A DNA stretch of 64,000 nt from Lelliottia jeotgali (GCA_002271215.1 CP018628.1:434001-498000); one strand, 5' to 3'. Numbered from the stretch's first letter, positions 12,202 to 24,722 are shown. Notes: a model not told the origin generated them from the letters alone. A program made the numbers and translations.

Positions 12202-12360
12202 ATCTCGTTTCCTGATAGCCATAGTGTAGATGTCTGCGAATTTAGTTTTGGGGGAATGTTCCCAAACTGTTATCTGTGACGTCATTTTCGAATGAAAATA
12301 GCGTGAAAGCGTAATCCAGTTCTCAACATTATGAATCACCCATTAGAAAGAGGATCGGCA

Positions 12361-13089
12361 ATGATTGAACTAAAGACGCAGCAGCTTGGTGAGCATGAAA
12401 TTCTACACGCTTTCCCGGCTGGATTGAGTGAGCAACCATTGCCACTTGTGATTTTTTATCATGGGTTTACCTCATCTAAACTGGTTTACAGCTACTTTGC
12501 GGTCGCGCTGGCGCAGGCAGGATTTCGTGTGGTGATGCCCGATGCGCCCGATCACGGTTCGCGTTTTTCGGGTGATGAGCAGACGCGTTTGGGCCAGTTC
12601 TGGCAAATCTTACAGGGCAGCCTGGGCGAGTTTTCCGGGCTAAGAGATGCGCTCTATCAGGCGGGGCTGGTGGCCGATGAACGTCTCGCTGTAGCAGGTG
12701 CGTCGATGGGGGGAATGACCGCACTCGGGATCATGGCACGCCATCCGGAAGTGAAGTGCGTGGCGAGCTTAATGGGGTCGGGCTATTTTTCGACGCTTTC
12801 TCAGACGCTATTTCCGCCCAAGGCGCAGGATGTCGACGCGGTTCTCGCCTCGCTCGCTGACTGGGACGTGACTCACGCGCTGCCGCGTTTGGCCGACCGC
12901 CCACTGTTGCTGTGGCACGGCGAGGCCGATGATATCGTGCCTGCCGCCGAAACGTTGCGTTTGCAGCAGGCGCTTGTGCGAGAGGGGCTGGATAATAACC
13001 TGACCTGCCTGTGGGAAGCGGGCGTGCGGCATCGCATTACGCCCACGGCGCTGGATGCCACCACTGATTTTTTCCGTAAAAACCTTTAA
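12361..13089 (+). CDS. yjfP: YjfP, alpha/beta-hydrolase esterase
   Basis: A cytosolic alpha/beta-hydrolase whose E. coli homologue has carboxylesterase activity on short acyl esters. The 242 residues include the oxyanion-side segment [14 protein letters not shown], the nucleophile elbow GASMGG, and the late DDIVPA and RHRIT segments carrying the acid and histidine. The start at 12361 follows GAAAGAGG; the alternative ATG at 12331 adds 10 residues. The gene converges on ulaR with a 4-bp overlap of stop codons, the same arrangement as E. coli. Its physiological substrate is unknown. Confidence 0.92.
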   Translation: MIELKTQQLGEHEILHAFPAGLSEQPLPLVIFYHGFTSSKLVYSYFAVALAQAGFRVVMPDAPDHGSRFSGDEQTRLGQFWQILQGSLGEFSGLRDALYQAGLVADERLAVAGASMGGMTALGIMARHPEVKCVASLMGSGYFSTLSQTLFPPKAQDVDAVLASLADWDVTHALPRLADRPLLLWHGEADDIVPAAETLRLQQALVREGLDNNLTCLWEAGVRHRITPTALDATTDFFRKNL

Positions 13090-13841
13090 ACGCGCAGGAT
13101 TTTGACGCCCAGATCCTCAAGTTTTTGCAGGATCTGCGGATTAGCACTTTTACCGGTGATCACCATGTCGATCTGCTCGGCGCGGCTGAACAGCATTCCG
13201 GCACGTTCGCCCACTTTGCTGCTGTCGACTAGCACCACCAGTTTCCCGACGACGTTCAGCATATTTTGTTCCGCCATCGCCGTGAGCATATCAGTTTTGT
13301 ACAGCCCATCGGCGGTCAGCCCTTTGCCGCTGGTGAACATCCAGTGCCCGGCGTACAGGCTGTTTTCACTGTCCTGTGGGCTGAGGGTGATGGACTGGCT
13401 CTTGTTGTACTGGCCGCCCATGATCACCACGCTTTCGTGCTCCTGGTCGATCAGATAGTTGGCCAGCGGCAAATAGTTTGTGATGATTTGTACCGGTTTT
13501 CCGCACATTTCACGGCCCAGTAAAAAAGCCGTCGAACCGCAGTTGATCACCACGCTTTCACCGGAATTCACCAGCTGCGAAGCGGCGCGGGCGATACGCA
13601 CTTTCTCATCGTGATTCTGCGCCTGATGAATATTCATTGGCGTCCAGCGTGGGCGTTGCTGGCTAATGGCTTCCGCGCCATTGCGCACTTTCTTGAGCTT
13701 ACCGCTCTCATCGAGCTTATTGATATCGCGGCGCGCCGTGGCAGGGGATATTTCAAGACGATCAATCACTTGTTCGACGGTGACAAAACCTTTTTGTGCC
13801 AGGAGTTCCAGTAAGATTTGATGCCGTTGCGCTTCCGTCAT
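13086..13841 (-). CDS. ulaR: UlaR, DeoR-family repressor of the L-ascorbate regulon
   Basis: UlaR represses the divergent ulaG and ulaABCDEF transcripts and is released by L-ascorbate 6-phosphate. The 251 residues match the E. coli length. The N-terminal DeoR helix-turn-helix is clear ([20 protein letters not shown], residues about 18-38). The C-terminal DeoR sensor domain, of the ISOCOT sugar-phosphate-binding fold, covers about residues 75-235 and includes the segment [12 protein letters not shown]. It is transcribed alone on the minus strand, downstream of ulaG and separated from it by the ulaG terminator. Its predicted operators lie in the ulaG-ulaA gap. Confidence 0.97.
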   Translation of the reverse strand: MTEAQRHQILLELLAQKGFVTVEQVIDRLEISPATARRDINKLDESGKLKKVRNGAEAISQQRPRWTPMNIHQAQNHDEKVRIARAASQLVNSGESVVINCGSTAFLLGREMCGKPVQIITNYLPLANYLIDQEHESVVIMGGQYNKSQSITLSPQDSENSLYAGHWMFTSGKGLTADGLYKTDMLTAMAEQNMLNVVGKLVVLVDSSKVGERAGMLFSRAEQIDMVITGKSANPQILQKLEDLGVKILRV

Positions 13842-13905
13842 GAGCTATTCCGAAAAAAAATGATTTTAAAAGATGATATTTGAAATAGCCTGAAAATACT
13901 AAGCA

Positions 13906-13939
13906 AAAGAGAAAATCGCCAGGCGCACTGGCCTGGCGA
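13906..13939 (-). terminator. Terminator of ulaG
   Basis: TCGCCAGGC (13916-13924) pairs with GCCTGGCGA (13931-13939). On the minus strand it is followed by TTTTCTCTTTT. It separates ulaG from ulaR. Confidence 0.85.
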
Positions 13940-13953
13940 AAGCTGTTCTTTGG

Positions 13954-15018
13954 TTACAGGAACGATTTAAACGGCAGATCCGGCTCAATGGTGAAGCAAT
14001 CATCAAAGCCACGCGGATAGTGATATTCGAAATTATCTTTATCCAGCGGCCAGGTAAATTTGCCGCCCACCTGCCAGATAAACGGCTTGAATCCGTACTT
14101 AAGACGATCTTTTTTCATCTCCCACAGGACCCGAATTTCCTGTGGATCGGCCTGGAAGTTTGACCAGATATCGTGATGGAACGGAATCACCACTTTGGTG
14201 TTGAGCGCTTCCGCCATACGCAGCATATCGGCGCTGGTCATTTTATCGGTAATACCGCGCGGGTTCTCTCCATATGAGCCGAGCGCGACGTCGATCTTGT
14301 GTTCGTTGCCGTGCTTAGCATAGTAGTTGGAATAGTGAGAGTCGCCGCTGTGATAAAGCGATCCGCCCGGTGTTTTGAACAGATAATTTACCGCACGTTG
14401 GTCCATGCCATCCGGCAGAATACCTGCGGCTTTTTGGTCGGCTGGGAGGGTTATCAATGCGGTACGATCGAACGCATCAAGGGCATGAATTTCCACGTCT
14501 TTGATTTTCACCACGTCGCCCGGTTTCATGACGATGCAGCGATCTTTCGGCACGCCCCAGCCAATCCAGAGGTCGACGCAAGTTTGTGGCCCAATAAACG
14601 GCACATCGTCCGCGCAGTTTTGCATGACCGCTGCAGCCACGTTAACGTCGATATGATCGTTATGATCGTGAGTTGAGAGCACCGCATCGATCTGACGAAT
14701 GGCGAACGGATCCAGCACAAACGGCGTGGTGCGCAGGTTTGGCTGTAGTTTTTTGACGCCTGCCATGCGCTGCATCTGATGGCCTGCTTTCATCAGCGGA
14801 TTACCGTGGCTCTGTTTGCCGGTGCCGCACCAGAAATCGACGCAGATATTGGCACTGCCTTCTGATTTCAGCCAAATACCGGTACAGCCAAGCCACCACA
14901 TTGCAAAAGTGCCTGTCGCGACCTGCTCTTGTTCAATCTCTTCATTCAGCCAGCTGCCCCATTCCGGGAAGGTGCTCAGAATCCATGATTCACGGGTGAT
15001 GGATTTCACTTTACTCAT
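13954..15018 (-). CDS. ulaG: UlaG, L-ascorbate-6-phosphate lactonase
   Basis: UlaG opens the lactone of L-ascorbate 6-phosphate to 3-keto-L-gulonate 6-phosphate in the cytoplasm. The 354-residue length is that of E. coli. It has the metallo-beta-lactamase fold with the metal motif [11 protein letters not shown] (HxHxDH) around residue 117 and later ligands in [14 protein letters not shown] and [10 protein letters not shown]. It is monocistronic, divergent from ulaABCDEF, and shares the 360-bp control region with it. Confidence 0.97.
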   Translation of the reverse strand: MSKVKSITRESWILSTFPEWGSWLNEEIEQEQVATGTFAMWWLGCTGIWLKSEGSANICVDFWCGTGKQSHGNPLMKAGHQMQRMAGVKKLQPNLRTTPFVLDPFAIRQIDAVLSTHDHNDHIDVNVAAAVMQNCADDVPFIGPQTCVDLWIGWGVPKDRCIVMKPGDVVKIKDVEIHALDAFDRTALITLPADQKAAGILPDGMDQRAVNYLFKTPGGSLYHSGDSHYSNYYAKHGNEHKIDVALGSYGENPRGITDKMTSADMLRMAEALNTKVVIPFHHDIWSNFQADPQEIRVLWEMKKDRLKYGFKPFIWQVGGKFTWPLDKDNFEYHYPRGFDDCFTIEPDLPFKSFL

Positions 15019-15039
15019 TGTTCAACTCCCTTTTTTAAT

Positions 15040-15075
15040 CATAAATAATCATTTGGTGATTTGTTATGATTTATG
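15040..15075. promoter_or_regulatory. UlaR operator candidate, ulaG side
   Basis: CATAAATAATCA (15040-15051) and TTATGATTTATG (15064-15075) are inverted arms matching at 10 of 12 positions. It lies just upstream of ulaG, and the arms resemble the better operator on the ulaA side. Confidence 0.55.
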
Positions 15076-15271
15076 TTGTCACCATTAAATCAGCATTGCA
15101 ACGACGATTTTGCAGAATCATTGATGTAACACATCGAAGTAACAGGAAGTGAAGAATGCGATTCTTCTTTCTGGGCTTGTGTTAATTATCTAAATTAAAA
15201 GAATAAATTATGATTCATGCGTATGGAATGAAAATCATTATGAAGTGCAGGGAAATAATTTGCGTGACGCG

Positions 15272-15312
15272 TCACAAATAATCAAATTCAATCTTGTGGT
15301 GATTATTTGTGA
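15272..15312. promoter_or_regulatory. UlaR operator candidate, ulaA side
   Basis: TCACAAATAATCA (15272-15284) and TGATTATTTGTGA (15300-15312) are perfect 13-bp inverted arms separated by 15 bp, about 65 bp upstream of ulaA. The shared core AAATAATCA recurs in the ulaG-side repeat. Confidence 0.65.
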
Positions 15313-15324
15313 TTACTAGAGTGA

Positions 15325-16776
<1,452 letters not shown>

Positions 16777-16791
16777 CAAGGAGTTTTGATT

Positions 16792-17097
16792 ATGACCGTA
16801 CGTATTCTGGCAGTGTGTGGTAACGGACAGGGCAGCTCCATGATCATGAAAATGAAAGTGGACCAGTTTCTCACCGGGGAAGGTGTGAGCCACACGGTGA
16901 ACAGCTGCGCCGTAGGCGAGTACAAAAGCGAGCTAAGCGGGGCGGATATCATTATTGCCTCAACGCATATCGCAGGCGAAATCACGGTGACGGGCAATAA
17001 ATATGTGGTGGGCGTGCGCAATATGCTCTCTGCCGCCGATTTCGGTCCAAAGCTGATGGACGTCATCAAAGAGCACTTCCCCGGCGACATCAAATAA
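16792..17097 (+). CDS. ulaB: UlaB, L-ascorbate PTS component IIB
   Basis: The 101-residue cytoplasmic IIB protein passes phosphate from UlaA's partner IIA (UlaC) to the incoming ascorbate. The phosphocysteine is in the N-terminal loop [10 protein letters not shown] (Cys 9), the usual IIB P-loop-like motif. The ATG at 16792 follows AAGGAG; the upstream ATG at 16786 adds only two residues. It is the second gene of ulaABCDEF, with ulaC starting 9 bp downstream. Confidence 0.96.
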   Translation: MTVRILAVCGNGQGSSMIMKMKVDQFLTGEGVSHTVNSCAVGEYKSELSGADIIIASTHIAGEITVTGNKYVVGVRNMLSAADFGPKLMDVIKEHFPGDIK

Positions 17098-17106
17098 GGA
17101 CGCGAC

Positions 17107-17574
17107 ATGAAATTACGTGATTCGCTGGCGGAAAACCGTTCCATCCAGCTGCAGGCCGAGGCCAGCACCTGGCAGGAGGCTGTCAAACTGGGCGTTGATT
17201 TGCTGGTTAAGGCCGATGTGGTTGAGCCGCGCTACTACCAGGCAATTCTCGACGGCGTGGCGCAGCACGGCCCGTACTTCGTCATTGCGCCGGGCCTTGC
17301 CATGCCACACGGTCGCCCGGAAGAGGGCGTCAAAAAAACTGGCTTCGCGCTGGTGACGTTGAAAACACCGCTGGTGTTTAACCACGAAGACAACGACCCG
17401 GTCGATATCCTGATAACGATGGCGGCAGTTGATGCCACCACCCATCAGGAAGTGGGCATCATGCAGATCGTGAATCTGTTTGATGATGAAGCCAATTTCG
17501 ACCGCCTACGCGCCTGTCGTACCGAGCAGGACGTTCTGGAATTAATCGATAGCGCCAATGCGGCGACAGTTTAA
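17107..17574 (+). CDS. ulaC: UlaC, L-ascorbate PTS component IIA
   Basis: A 155-residue IIA protein of the fructose/mannitol-type fold, taking phosphate from HPr and passing it to UlaB. The active histidine is in the segment [15 protein letters not shown] (His near residue 63-68). The start has AAGGACGCGAC before it. It is the third gene of the operon, and its end comes 13 bp before the ulaD start. Confidence 0.96.
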   Translation: MKLRDSLAENRSIQLQAEASTWQEAVKLGVDLLVKADVVEPRYYQAILDGVAQHGPYFVIAPGLAMPHGRPEEGVKKTGFALVTLKTPLVFNHEDNDPVDILITMAAVDATTHQEVGIMQIVNLFDDEANFDRLRACRTEQDVLELIDSANAATV

Positions 17575-17587
17575 GAGGGAATTGAAA

Positions 17588-18238
17588 ATGTCATTACCAA
17601 TGTTGCAGGTGGCTCTGGATAACCAAACGATGGCTCACGCGTACGAAACAACGCGTCTGATTGCAGAAGAAGTCGACATCATCGAAGTCGGCACTATTCT
17701 TTGCGTCGGGGAGGGGGTGCGCGCGGTGCGTGACCTGAAAGCACTGTATCCGCACAAAATTGTGCTGGCCGATGCCAAAATTGCCGATGCGGGGAAAATT
17801 CTCTCCCGTATGTGTTTTGAAGCCAACGCCGACTGGGTGACGGTGATCTGCTGCGCGGATATCAACACCACCAAAGGCGCGCTGGAAGTGGCAAAAGAGT
17901 TCAACGGCGATGTGCAGATTGAACTGACCGGCTACTGGACCTGGGAACAGGCGAAAGAGTGGCACGACGCGGGTATTCAGCAGGTGGTTTATCACCGCAG
18001 CCGCGACGCGCAGGCCGCCGGTGTTGCCTGGGGCGACGCGGACATCAGCGCCATCAAACGTCTTTCGGATATGGGCTTTAAAGTGACGGTGACGGGCGGT
18101 CTGGCGCTGGAAGACTTACCGCTGTTTAAAGGGATTCCAATCCACGTCTTTATTGCCGGTCGCAGCATTCGCGATGCCGCGTCTCCGGTTGAAGCCGCGC
18201 GTCAGTTCAAACGCTCCATCGCCCAGCTGTGGGGATAA
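17588..18238 (+). CDS. ulaD: UlaD, 3-keto-L-gulonate-6-phosphate decarboxylase
   Basis: UlaD decarboxylates 3-keto-L-gulonate 6-phosphate to L-xylulose 5-phosphate. It is a (beta/alpha)8 barrel of the orotidine-5'-phosphate decarboxylase suprafamily. The start at 17588 ([10 protein letters not shown]) gives 216 residues as in E. coli and has GAGGGAATTG upstream. The catalytic motif [12 protein letters not shown] (Asp-x-Lys-x-x-Asp) is intact, and the phosphate-binding end [10 protein letters not shown] is present. The ulaC-ulaD gap is 13 bp, so they are cotranscribed. Confidence 0.97.
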   Translation: MSLPMLQVALDNQTMAHAYETTRLIAEEVDIIEVGTILCVGEGVRAVRDLKALYPHKIVLADAKIADAGKILSRMCFEANADWVTVICCADINTTKGALEVAKEFNGDVQIELTGYWTWEQAKEWHDAGIQQVVYHRSRDAQAAGVAWGDADISAIKRLSDMGFKVTVTGGLALEDLPLFKGIPIHVFIAGRSIRDAASPVEAARQFKRSIAQLWG

Positions 18239-18247
18239 GGAGCGGGT

Positions 18248-19114
18248 ATGTTGTCTACACAAGCTCCGCTCGGTATCTATGAAAAAGCTCTTCCCGCCGG
18301 TGAGTGCTGGCTTGAGCGCTTACAGCTTGCGCAAAAACTGGGATTCGATTTTGTTGAAATGTCCGTGGATGAAACAGATCTACGCCTTTCTCGTCTCGAC
18401 TGGAGTCGTGAAGAGCGTCTGAAGCTAGTCAACGCGGTGGCGGAAACCGGCGTGCGGGTGCCGTCAATGTGCCTGAGTGCCCATCGTCGTTTTCCACTCG
18501 GTAGTGAAGACGATCTGATTCGCGACCAGGGGCTGGAGATCATGCGCAAAGCCATCACGTTTGCGCAGGATGTTGGAATTCGTGTGATCCAGCTGGCAGG
18601 CTATGACGTCTATTATCAGAAAGCGAATGATGAAACTCGCCGTCGTTTTCGTGAGGGACTGAAAGAGAGCGTCGACATGGCCAGCCGTGCGCAGGTAACG
18701 CTGGCGATGGAGATCATGGATTACCCGCTGATGAACTCCATAAGCAAAGCGCTTGGCTATGCACACTACCTCAATAATCCGTGGTTCCAGCTTTATCCTG
18801 ATATCGGCAATCTGTCGGCGTGGGATAACGACGTACAAATGGAGTTGCAGGCAGGTCGCGGGCATATCGTGGCGGTTCACGTCAAAGACACACTTCCTGG
18901 CGTATTCAAAAATGTCCCGTTCGGCACCGGGGTTGTGGATTTCGAACAATGCTTCCGGACGCTTAAACAGAGTGGCTATTGTGGGCCGTACCTGATTGAG
19001 ATGTGGAGTGAAACGTCAGACGACCCGCTCGCCGAAGTGGCGAAAGCCCGCGACTGGGTACGCGAGCGGATGGCGCGGGCCGGATTGCTGGAGGCGTCTC
19101 ATGCAACAGCTTAA
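18248..19114 (+). CDS. ulaE: UlaE, L-xylulose-5-phosphate 3-epimerase
   Basis: UlaE converts L-xylulose 5-phosphate to L-ribulose 5-phosphate. The 288 residues (284 in E. coli) form a TIM barrel of the AP-endonuclease/xylose-isomerase type. Metal-site segments are visible: [29 protein letters not shown] and LIEMWSE. The start has AAGGAGC. Its 3' end overlaps ulaF by 14 bp, which suggests translational coupling. Confidence 0.96.
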   Translation: MLSTQAPLGIYEKALPAGECWLERLQLAQKLGFDFVEMSVDETDLRLSRLDWSREERLKLVNAVAETGVRVPSMCLSAHRRFPLGSEDDLIRDQGLEIMRKAITFAQDVGIRVIQLAGYDVYYQKANDETRRRFREGLKESVDMASRAQVTLAMEIMDYPLMNSISKALGYAHYLNNPWFQLYPDIGNLSAWDNDVQMELQAGRGHIVAVHVKDTLPGVFKNVPFGTGVVDFEQCFRTLKQSGYCGPYLIEMWSETSDDPLAEVAKARDWVRERMARAGLLEASHATA

Positions 19115-19787
19115 ACAGCAAGTGTTTGACGCCAATATGGATCTCCCGCGCTACGGTCTGGTGACGTTTACCTGGGGTAATGTGAGCGCGATCGATCGTG
19201 AACGCGGGTGGGTGGCGATCAAACCCAGCGGTGTGGCATATGACGTTATGCAGCCAGAGGATATGGTGGTGGTAGATCTGGACGGCAACGTTATTGACGG
19301 GAAATGGAACCCCTCTTCGGATACTGCTACCCATCTGGCGCTTTATCGCCGTTATCCGTCCCTCGGCGGCGTGGTGCATACCCACTCGACCCATGCAACG
19401 GCTTGGGCGCAGGCGGGGCTGGCCATCCCGGCGCTTGGCACCACGCACGCTGACTATTTCTTTGGTGACATCCCCTGTACCCGCGCGTTAACCGAAGAAG
19501 AAGTGCAGGGCGAATATGAGCTAAACACCGGGAAAGTCATCATCGAGACGGTCGGTGAGCGCGAACCGCTACATACGCCGGGAATTGTCGTCTGGCAGCA
19601 CGGTCCATTCTCGTGGGGCAAAAATGCGCACGATGCGGTGCACAATGCGGTGGTGATGGAAGAGGTGGCGAAAATGGCGTGGATTGCGCGCGGTATCAAT
19701 CCACAGCTTCAGCCCATCGACAGCTATCTGATGAACAAGCACTATCTGCGCAAACACGGTCCAAATACCTATTACGGGCAGAAATAA
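19101..19787 (+). CDS. ulaF: UlaF, L-ribulose-5-phosphate 4-epimerase
   Basis: UlaF makes D-xylulose 5-phosphate, feeding ascorbate carbon into the pentose phosphate pathway. It is a class II aldolase-fold zinc enzyme. The start at 19101 ([12 protein letters not shown]) gives 228 residues as in E. coli, inside the end of ulaE, with GGAGG 8 nt upstream. Zinc and substrate motifs are [37 protein letters not shown] and [15 protein letters not shown]. Last gene of ulaABCDEF. Confidence 0.97.
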   Translation: MQQLKQQVFDANMDLPRYGLVTFTWGNVSAIDRERGWVAIKPSGVAYDVMQPEDMVVVDLDGNVIDGKWNPSSDTATHLALYRRYPSLGGVVHTHSTHATAWAQAGLAIPALGTTHADYFFGDIPCTRALTEEEVQGEYELNTGKVIIETVGEREPLHTPGIVVWQHGPFSWGKNAHDAVHNAVVMEEVAKMAWIARGINPQLQPIDSYLMNKHYLRKHGPNTYYGQK

Positions 19788-19809
19788 AAAAAGCCCCCGG
19801 GCAGGGGGC
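19786..19809 (-). terminator. Terminator of yjfY (between ulaF and yjfY)
   Basis: GCCCCC (19793-19798) pairs with GGGGGC (19804-19809). A run of seven A on the plus strand (19786-19792) becomes the T tract for minus-strand transcription, so it mainly ends yjfY. The plus side has no clear T tract for ulaF. Confidence 0.8.
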
Positions 19810-19866
19810 AAGTCAAACTATGGCTATATTTTCGTTGTTGGCTTTCCTGGTGCTAGCGTCAAAGTC

Positions 19867-20142
19867 TTATCGATAGATATCTGCGCTGGCGTGCATATTG
19901 CCGTTGCTACCGGGCTCGCGGGTCAAAATGACGTGGTAGTACTTTGCGCCCTGTGCATCGGTCTCTTCATTCAGCGCCTGATCTGCTTCACTTTCGGTGG
20001 CGAAGTTATGATTGATGTAAATTACGCCCAAGCTCTGCACATCATCCATATTTCTGGCCTGTCGACCGTCTATCTTGATGGCTGCCATCGCGTTTGCACT
20101 AAGCAAAAGCGCAGCCAGAATGGCAATTACGATGTTTTTCAT
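19867..20142 (-). CDS. yjfY: YjfY, DUF1471 periplasmic protein
   Basis: A 91-residue secreted DUF1471 protein, very close to E. coli YjfY in the same place. The signal peptide is MKNIVIAILAALLLSANAMA. The mature part contains ARNMDDVQSLGVIYINHNFA and the family C-terminus NMHASADIYR. No precise function is known; relatives (BhsA, McbA, YjfN) respond to stress and affect biofilm. It is the third DUF1471 gene of the window, converging on the ula operon. Confidence 0.9.
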   Translation of the reverse strand: MKNIVIAILAALLLSANAMAAIKIDGRQARNMDDVQSLGVIYINHNFATESEADQALNEETDAQGAKYYHVILTREPGSNGNMHASADIYR

Positions 20143-20357
20143 GATATGCGCTCCACGACTGCGTGCTGTGTGACGGTTTGTACCTCTCCTGTGCTGTTCG
20201 GATGGGGTCTGATTAAAGTGTAATCGTTAATATTGTGGGGAATGGCGACCATTTCTGATGCTGTTGTTCAAAAAAGTAGCGCTACCCGATGTGACTAATT
20301 TTAAATCATCTACTTAGACCGGCTTCACGCTTTGTGCGAATTATTTGTGCAATCAGC

Positions 20358-20386
20358 TTGAGTTTTTTAGGGTTCGCAATTAGAAT
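20358..20386 (+). promoter_or_regulatory. Sigma-70 promoter of the rpsF operon
   Basis: TTGAGT (20358-20363), a 17-bp spacer and TAGAAT (20381-20386) make a good housekeeping promoter, about 100 bp before rpsF. The rest of the 343-bp gap from yjfY (20143-20357) is AT-rich and shows no gene. Confidence 0.7.
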
Positions 20387-20392
20387 GACGCG

Positions 20393-20881
<489 letters not shown>

Positions 20882-20887
20882 TTTCTG

Positions 20888-21434
<547 letters not shown>

Positions 21435-21463
21435 TCGGGCACGGTCCATTAATACGACTTTAA

Positions 21464-21925
<462 letters not shown>

Positions 21926-21949
21926 TTTTTTACTCTGTTAGCGTTTAAG

Positions 21950-21980
21950 CGCCGGCCTTGTGCCGGCGTTTTGTTTTTTT
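21950..21980 (+). terminator. Terminator of the rpsF-priB-rpsR-rplI operon
   Basis: CGCCGGC (21950-21956) pairs with GCCGGCG (21962-21968) over loop CTTGT, followed by TTTTGTTTTTTT. Confidence 0.92.
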
Positions 21981-22078
21981 AAGCCCCGCCAGAATCACAC
22001 CCTCTATCTTGTATGGTAGCTATTCCTCTCGCATTCCCTGATAATAATTGAAACGCAATTTTATCTTTGAGATTTGCT

Positions 22079-23014
22079 ATGGAAGCCTCTCCTTCAGTCC
22101 CCGTTTTCGCCCGAAAGAATATCGCCTACGCAAGCGCTACACTGTGTTGTTTGTTATGGGGTAGCTCTTATCCGGCGATCAAAAGTGGCTACGAACTTTT
22201 CCAGATTGCTACCGACGATATTCCGTCGAAAGTGGTCTTTGCCGGTTACCGTTTTCTCTTCGCAGGTATGCTGTTGCTGATGTTTGCGCTGGCCCAGCGC
22301 AAACCCATTGCCCGGCTCACGCCACGGCAGTTTGGGCAGCTGACGTTGCTGGGTCTGACACAAACGACCATCCAGTACACGTTCTTCTATATCGGCCTCG
22401 CGTATACGACCGGCGTCAAAGGCTCGATCATGAACGCGACCGGGACTTTCTTCAGCGTGCTGCTGGCGCACTTTATCTATCAGAACGACAAGCTTAGCTA
22501 TAACAAAACCATCGGCTGTGTTCTCGGTTTTGCAGGCGTGATGCTGGTGAACTTCAACAGTGGATTGATGGATTTTAGCTTTGTCTGGAAGGGCGATGGT
22601 TTTGTGGTACTGGCGGCGTTTATCCTGTCAGCCGCCACGCTGTACGGTAAACGTATTTCGCAAACCGTCGATCCAACGGTGATGACCGGCTGGCAGCTGG
22701 GGATTGGCGGTGCTGTTCTGGTGGCGGGTGGCTATGCGACGGGCGGGACGCTGGAAGTACACAGCATGGCGGCGGTGGCCGTGCTCGGCTATCTGACCCT
22801 GCTGTCGTCCGTGGCCTTTGCCCTGTGGAGTATGCTGCTGAAAGTAAACCGCGTGAGCATGATTGCTCCGTTCAACTTTGTCATCCCCGTCGCGGGGACG
22901 GTGCTGTCGGCCATTTTCCTTGGGGAAAACATTCTGGATATCAAATACGCGATCGCGCTGGTGCTGGTTTGCTCGGGGATTTGGTGGGTGAATAAGGCGA
23001 AAAAAGTGGTCTGA
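22079..23014 (+). CDS. EamA/DMT-family transporter, substrate unknown
   Basis: A 311-residue inner-membrane protein with ten predicted helices in two EamA repeats (about residues 15-145 and 165-300), the drug/metabolite transporter layout. Typical segments are CLLWGSSYPAIKSG in the first helix, the turn TTGVKGSIMNATGTFF, and SMIAPFNFVIPVAGTVLSAIFLGE in the second repeat. The chosen ATG at 22079 starts MEASPSVPVF; a TTG at 22067 is possible. It stands alone between the ribosomal terminator and oapA, where E. coli has other genes. Substrate cannot be deduced; relatives export amino acids or drugs. Confidence 0.85.
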   Translation: MEASPSVPVFARKNIAYASATLCCLLWGSSYPAIKSGYELFQIATDDIPSKVVFAGYRFLFAGMLLLMFALAQRKPIARLTPRQFGQLTLLGLTQTTIQYTFFYIGLAYTTGVKGSIMNATGTFFSVLLAHFIYQNDKLSYNKTIGCVLGFAGVMLVNFNSGLMDFSFVWKGDGFVVLAAFILSAATLYGKRISQTVDPTVMTGWQLGIGGAVLVAGGYATGGTLEVHSMAAVAVLGYLTLLSSVAFALWSMLLKVNRVSMIAPFNFVIPVAGTVLSAIFLGENILDIKYAIALVLVCSGIWWVNKAKKVV

Positions 23015-23021
23015 TATGAAC

Positions 23022-23042
23022 GCCCGGTCGGCACGACCGGGC
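23022..23042. terminator. Hairpin between the convergent DMT and oapA genes
   Basis: GCCCGGTCG (23022-23030) and CGACCGGGC (23034-23042) form a perfect 9-bp stem with loop GCA between convergent gene ends. No T tract follows on either strand, so termination would be weak; it may stabilise 3' ends. Confidence 0.5.
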
Positions 23043-23049
23043 ATCGCGA

Positions 23050-23694
23050 TTACTTCACTCGCATAAAGCTGCCGTTTTGCTCACGCATAAACAGCACCTG
23101 CTGGCCGTTGCCGGTATCAATCGTCAGGCCCGTCACCACGCCGCTGGCGTTCTGGCGAATCTGCACCATCTGCCCGTTCTGTAAGTTGCTCAGAGGTTTT
23201 CCTTCGCCTTCGACCTGCGCCATCGCATAGACATCGGTCGGTGGCAGATTATGGTCGCGGAACAGCTGCGCCATCGTTTTGCCCGGCTCGACGCGATACG
23301 CGCGCCACTGCTGATCAATGCCTGGCGGCTGTTGCGCCTGCGACCGAACGGGCGCGGCTGCCTGTTCCTGCGGTTGCTCTTCCTGAACGGGCTCCGGCGA
23401 GACCGGTGCTACCAGGCCTGGATCGTTAGACGGTGTGACCAGCTGCGTTTGCATCGGTTGTTGATCGGGCTGTGGCCGTGACTGCGACTGAATATCCAGC
23501 TGAGCGTTGCGGCTCACGGGCTGCACATCACTGCTGTCATCGCCTGAAGGAAGCAGGAATCCGATCACTACCACCAGCGCCGCAATAATAATGCCTCGGC
23601 GGTGCAGCGGCGGCAGCGGGTCCATGATGCGAAAATTGTCCGGCGCGTGCCAGATTTTCGCCAGGGTAGGTTTCAGTTCAAATCGCCCGGGCAT
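23050..23694 (-). CDS. ytfB: OapA/YtfB, envelope cell-division-associated protein
   Basis: In E. coli, YtfB is a cell-division protein recruited to the septum with glycan-binding ability, related to Haemophilus opacity protein OapA. The start at 23694 (MPGRFELKPTL) has AGGAGGAGAG upstream and gives 214 residues; a start at 23718 adds eight basic residues. Order: cytoplasmic N-terminus, one membrane helix (about residues 33-50, IIIAALVVVIGFLLP), a long Pro/Gln-rich periplasmic linker (55-125), then the OapA/LysM-like domain (about 128-214, WRAYRVEPGKTMAQLFRDHN). The linker is low in complexity, as usual. Confidence 0.92.
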   Translation of the reverse strand: MPGRFELKPTLAKIWHAPDNFRIMDPLPPLHRRGIIIAALVVVIGFLLPSGDDSSDVQPVSRNAQLDIQSQSRPQPDQQPMQTQLVTPSNDPGLVAPVSPEPVQEEQPQEQAAAPVRSQAQQPPGIDQQWRAYRVEPGKTMAQLFRDHNLPPTDVYAMAQVEGEGKPLSNLQNGQMVQIRQNASGVVTGLTIDTGNGQQVLFMREQNGSFMRVK

Positions 23695-23927
23695 GGCTCT
23701 CCTCCTGCTCCGCATCATTATAATCCTGTCCTGAGAAGTATAGTCTGCTAACTGCCTGAATGGCGTAGTAAACCCGACTCGTGTGACTCATGTTTAGGAA
23801 AACACCTGGTCGCCCCTATTGTTTCTGTTTCGCCGCTGTTTGTCATCTTTACTTCAGACAAAGTTTTACCCATAAGGGCGTGGCTGATATGCTGCCCGCT
23901 ACTTTAAATGTGATGGAAGGAAAACCC

Positions 23928-24548
23928 ATGACCACCCCGACTTTTGACACTATCGAAGCGCAGGCAAGCTACGGTATCGGTTTGCAGGTAGGACAGCAGC
24001 TGAGCGAATCCGGCCTGGAAGGACTGTTACCTGAAGCACTGGTGGCGGGCATCGCTGATGCGCTGGAAGGCAAACACCCGGCTGTACCGGTAGACGTTGT
24101 ACATCGCGCACTGCGCGAAGTTCACGAGCGTGCGGATGCCGTTCGTCGTGAGCGTTTCGAAGAAATGGCCGCTGAAGGCGTGAAATACCTGGAAGAAAAC
24201 CGCGAGAAAGAAGGTGTTAACAGCACCGAATCTGGCCTGCAATTCCGCGTGATAACTCAGGGCGAAGGCGCGATTCCTGCGCGCACCAACCATGTACGCG
24301 TGCATTACACCGGTAAACTGATCGACGGCACCGTGTTCGACAGCTCCGTTGCGCGCGGCGAACCGGCTGAATTCCCGGTCAATGGCGTGATCCCTGGCTG
24401 GATCGAAGCGCTGACGCTGATGCCAGTGGGTTCCAAATGGGAACTGACTATCCCACAGAACCTGGCCTACGGCGAGCGTGGCGCTGGCGCGTCTATCCCG
24501 CCATTCAGCACCCTGGTATTTGAAGTCGAGCTGCTGGAAATCCTGTAA
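23928..24548 (+). CDS. fklB: FklB (FKBP22), peptidyl-prolyl cis-trans isomerase
   Basis: FklB catalyses proline isomerisation in protein folding. The start at 23928 ([12 protein letters not shown]) has GGAAGG upstream and gives 206 residues as in E. coli; the long in-frame extension to 23790 is not conserved. The N-terminal helical dimerisation domain (residues 1-95) precedes the FKBP domain (about 100-206), with [34 protein letters not shown] and the terminal [11 protein letters not shown]. It has no signal peptide. It is divergent from oapA. Confidence 0.97.
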   Translation: MTTPTFDTIEAQASYGIGLQVGQQLSESGLEGLLPEALVAGIADALEGKHPAVPVDVVHRALREVHERADAVRRERFEEMAAEGVKYLEENREKEGVNSTESGLQFRVITQGEGAIPARTNHVRVHYTGKLIDGTVFDSSVARGEPAEFPVNGVIPGWIEALTLMPVGSKWELTIPQNLAYGERGAGASIPPFSTLVFEVELLEIL

Positions 24549-24560
24549 TCGGCACACGTA

Positions 24561-24587
24561 TTTCCTCTCCCGCTGCGGGGGAGGAAA
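24561..24587. repeat. Hairpin downstream of fklB
   Basis: TTTCCTCTCCC (24561-24571) pairs with GGGGGAGGAAA (24577-24587), with one G-T pair. It resembles the CCTCTCCC palindrome after rnr and lacks a T tract, so it is probably the same dispersed element family. Confidence 0.6.
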
Positions 24588-24678
24588 TAGTGAGAAAACC
24601 TATAGTTACGCCGATATCAATATTTAATCTTGCAAACAGCCGAGTTGCGTGTATTTTTGTGAGCTGTTTCGCGTTGTA

Positions 24679-24722
24679 TGAGTGATATGACACTCACTTT
24701 AAACATATTATTAACATAATAT
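24679..24722. promoter_or_regulatory. Two inverted repeats upstream of cycA
   Basis: TGAGTG-ATATGA-CACTCA (24679-24696) and ATATTAT-TAAC-ATAATAT (24705-24722) are adjacent perfect inverted repeats within the 307-bp fklB-cycA gap. They are candidate operators or bent AT-rich promoter DNA for cycA. The rest of the gap holds only the fklB hairpin and an AT-rich leader, with GTCC-TTTTACG-GGAC and a T run at 24770-24794, a weak attenuator-like shape. Confidence 0.4.

Noticed and set aside
15264..15275. GTGACGCGTCAC as a CRP site for ulaA
   Set aside because: The half-sites are separated by four bases, not the six of TGTGA-N6-TCACA. It remains an unassigned palindrome.
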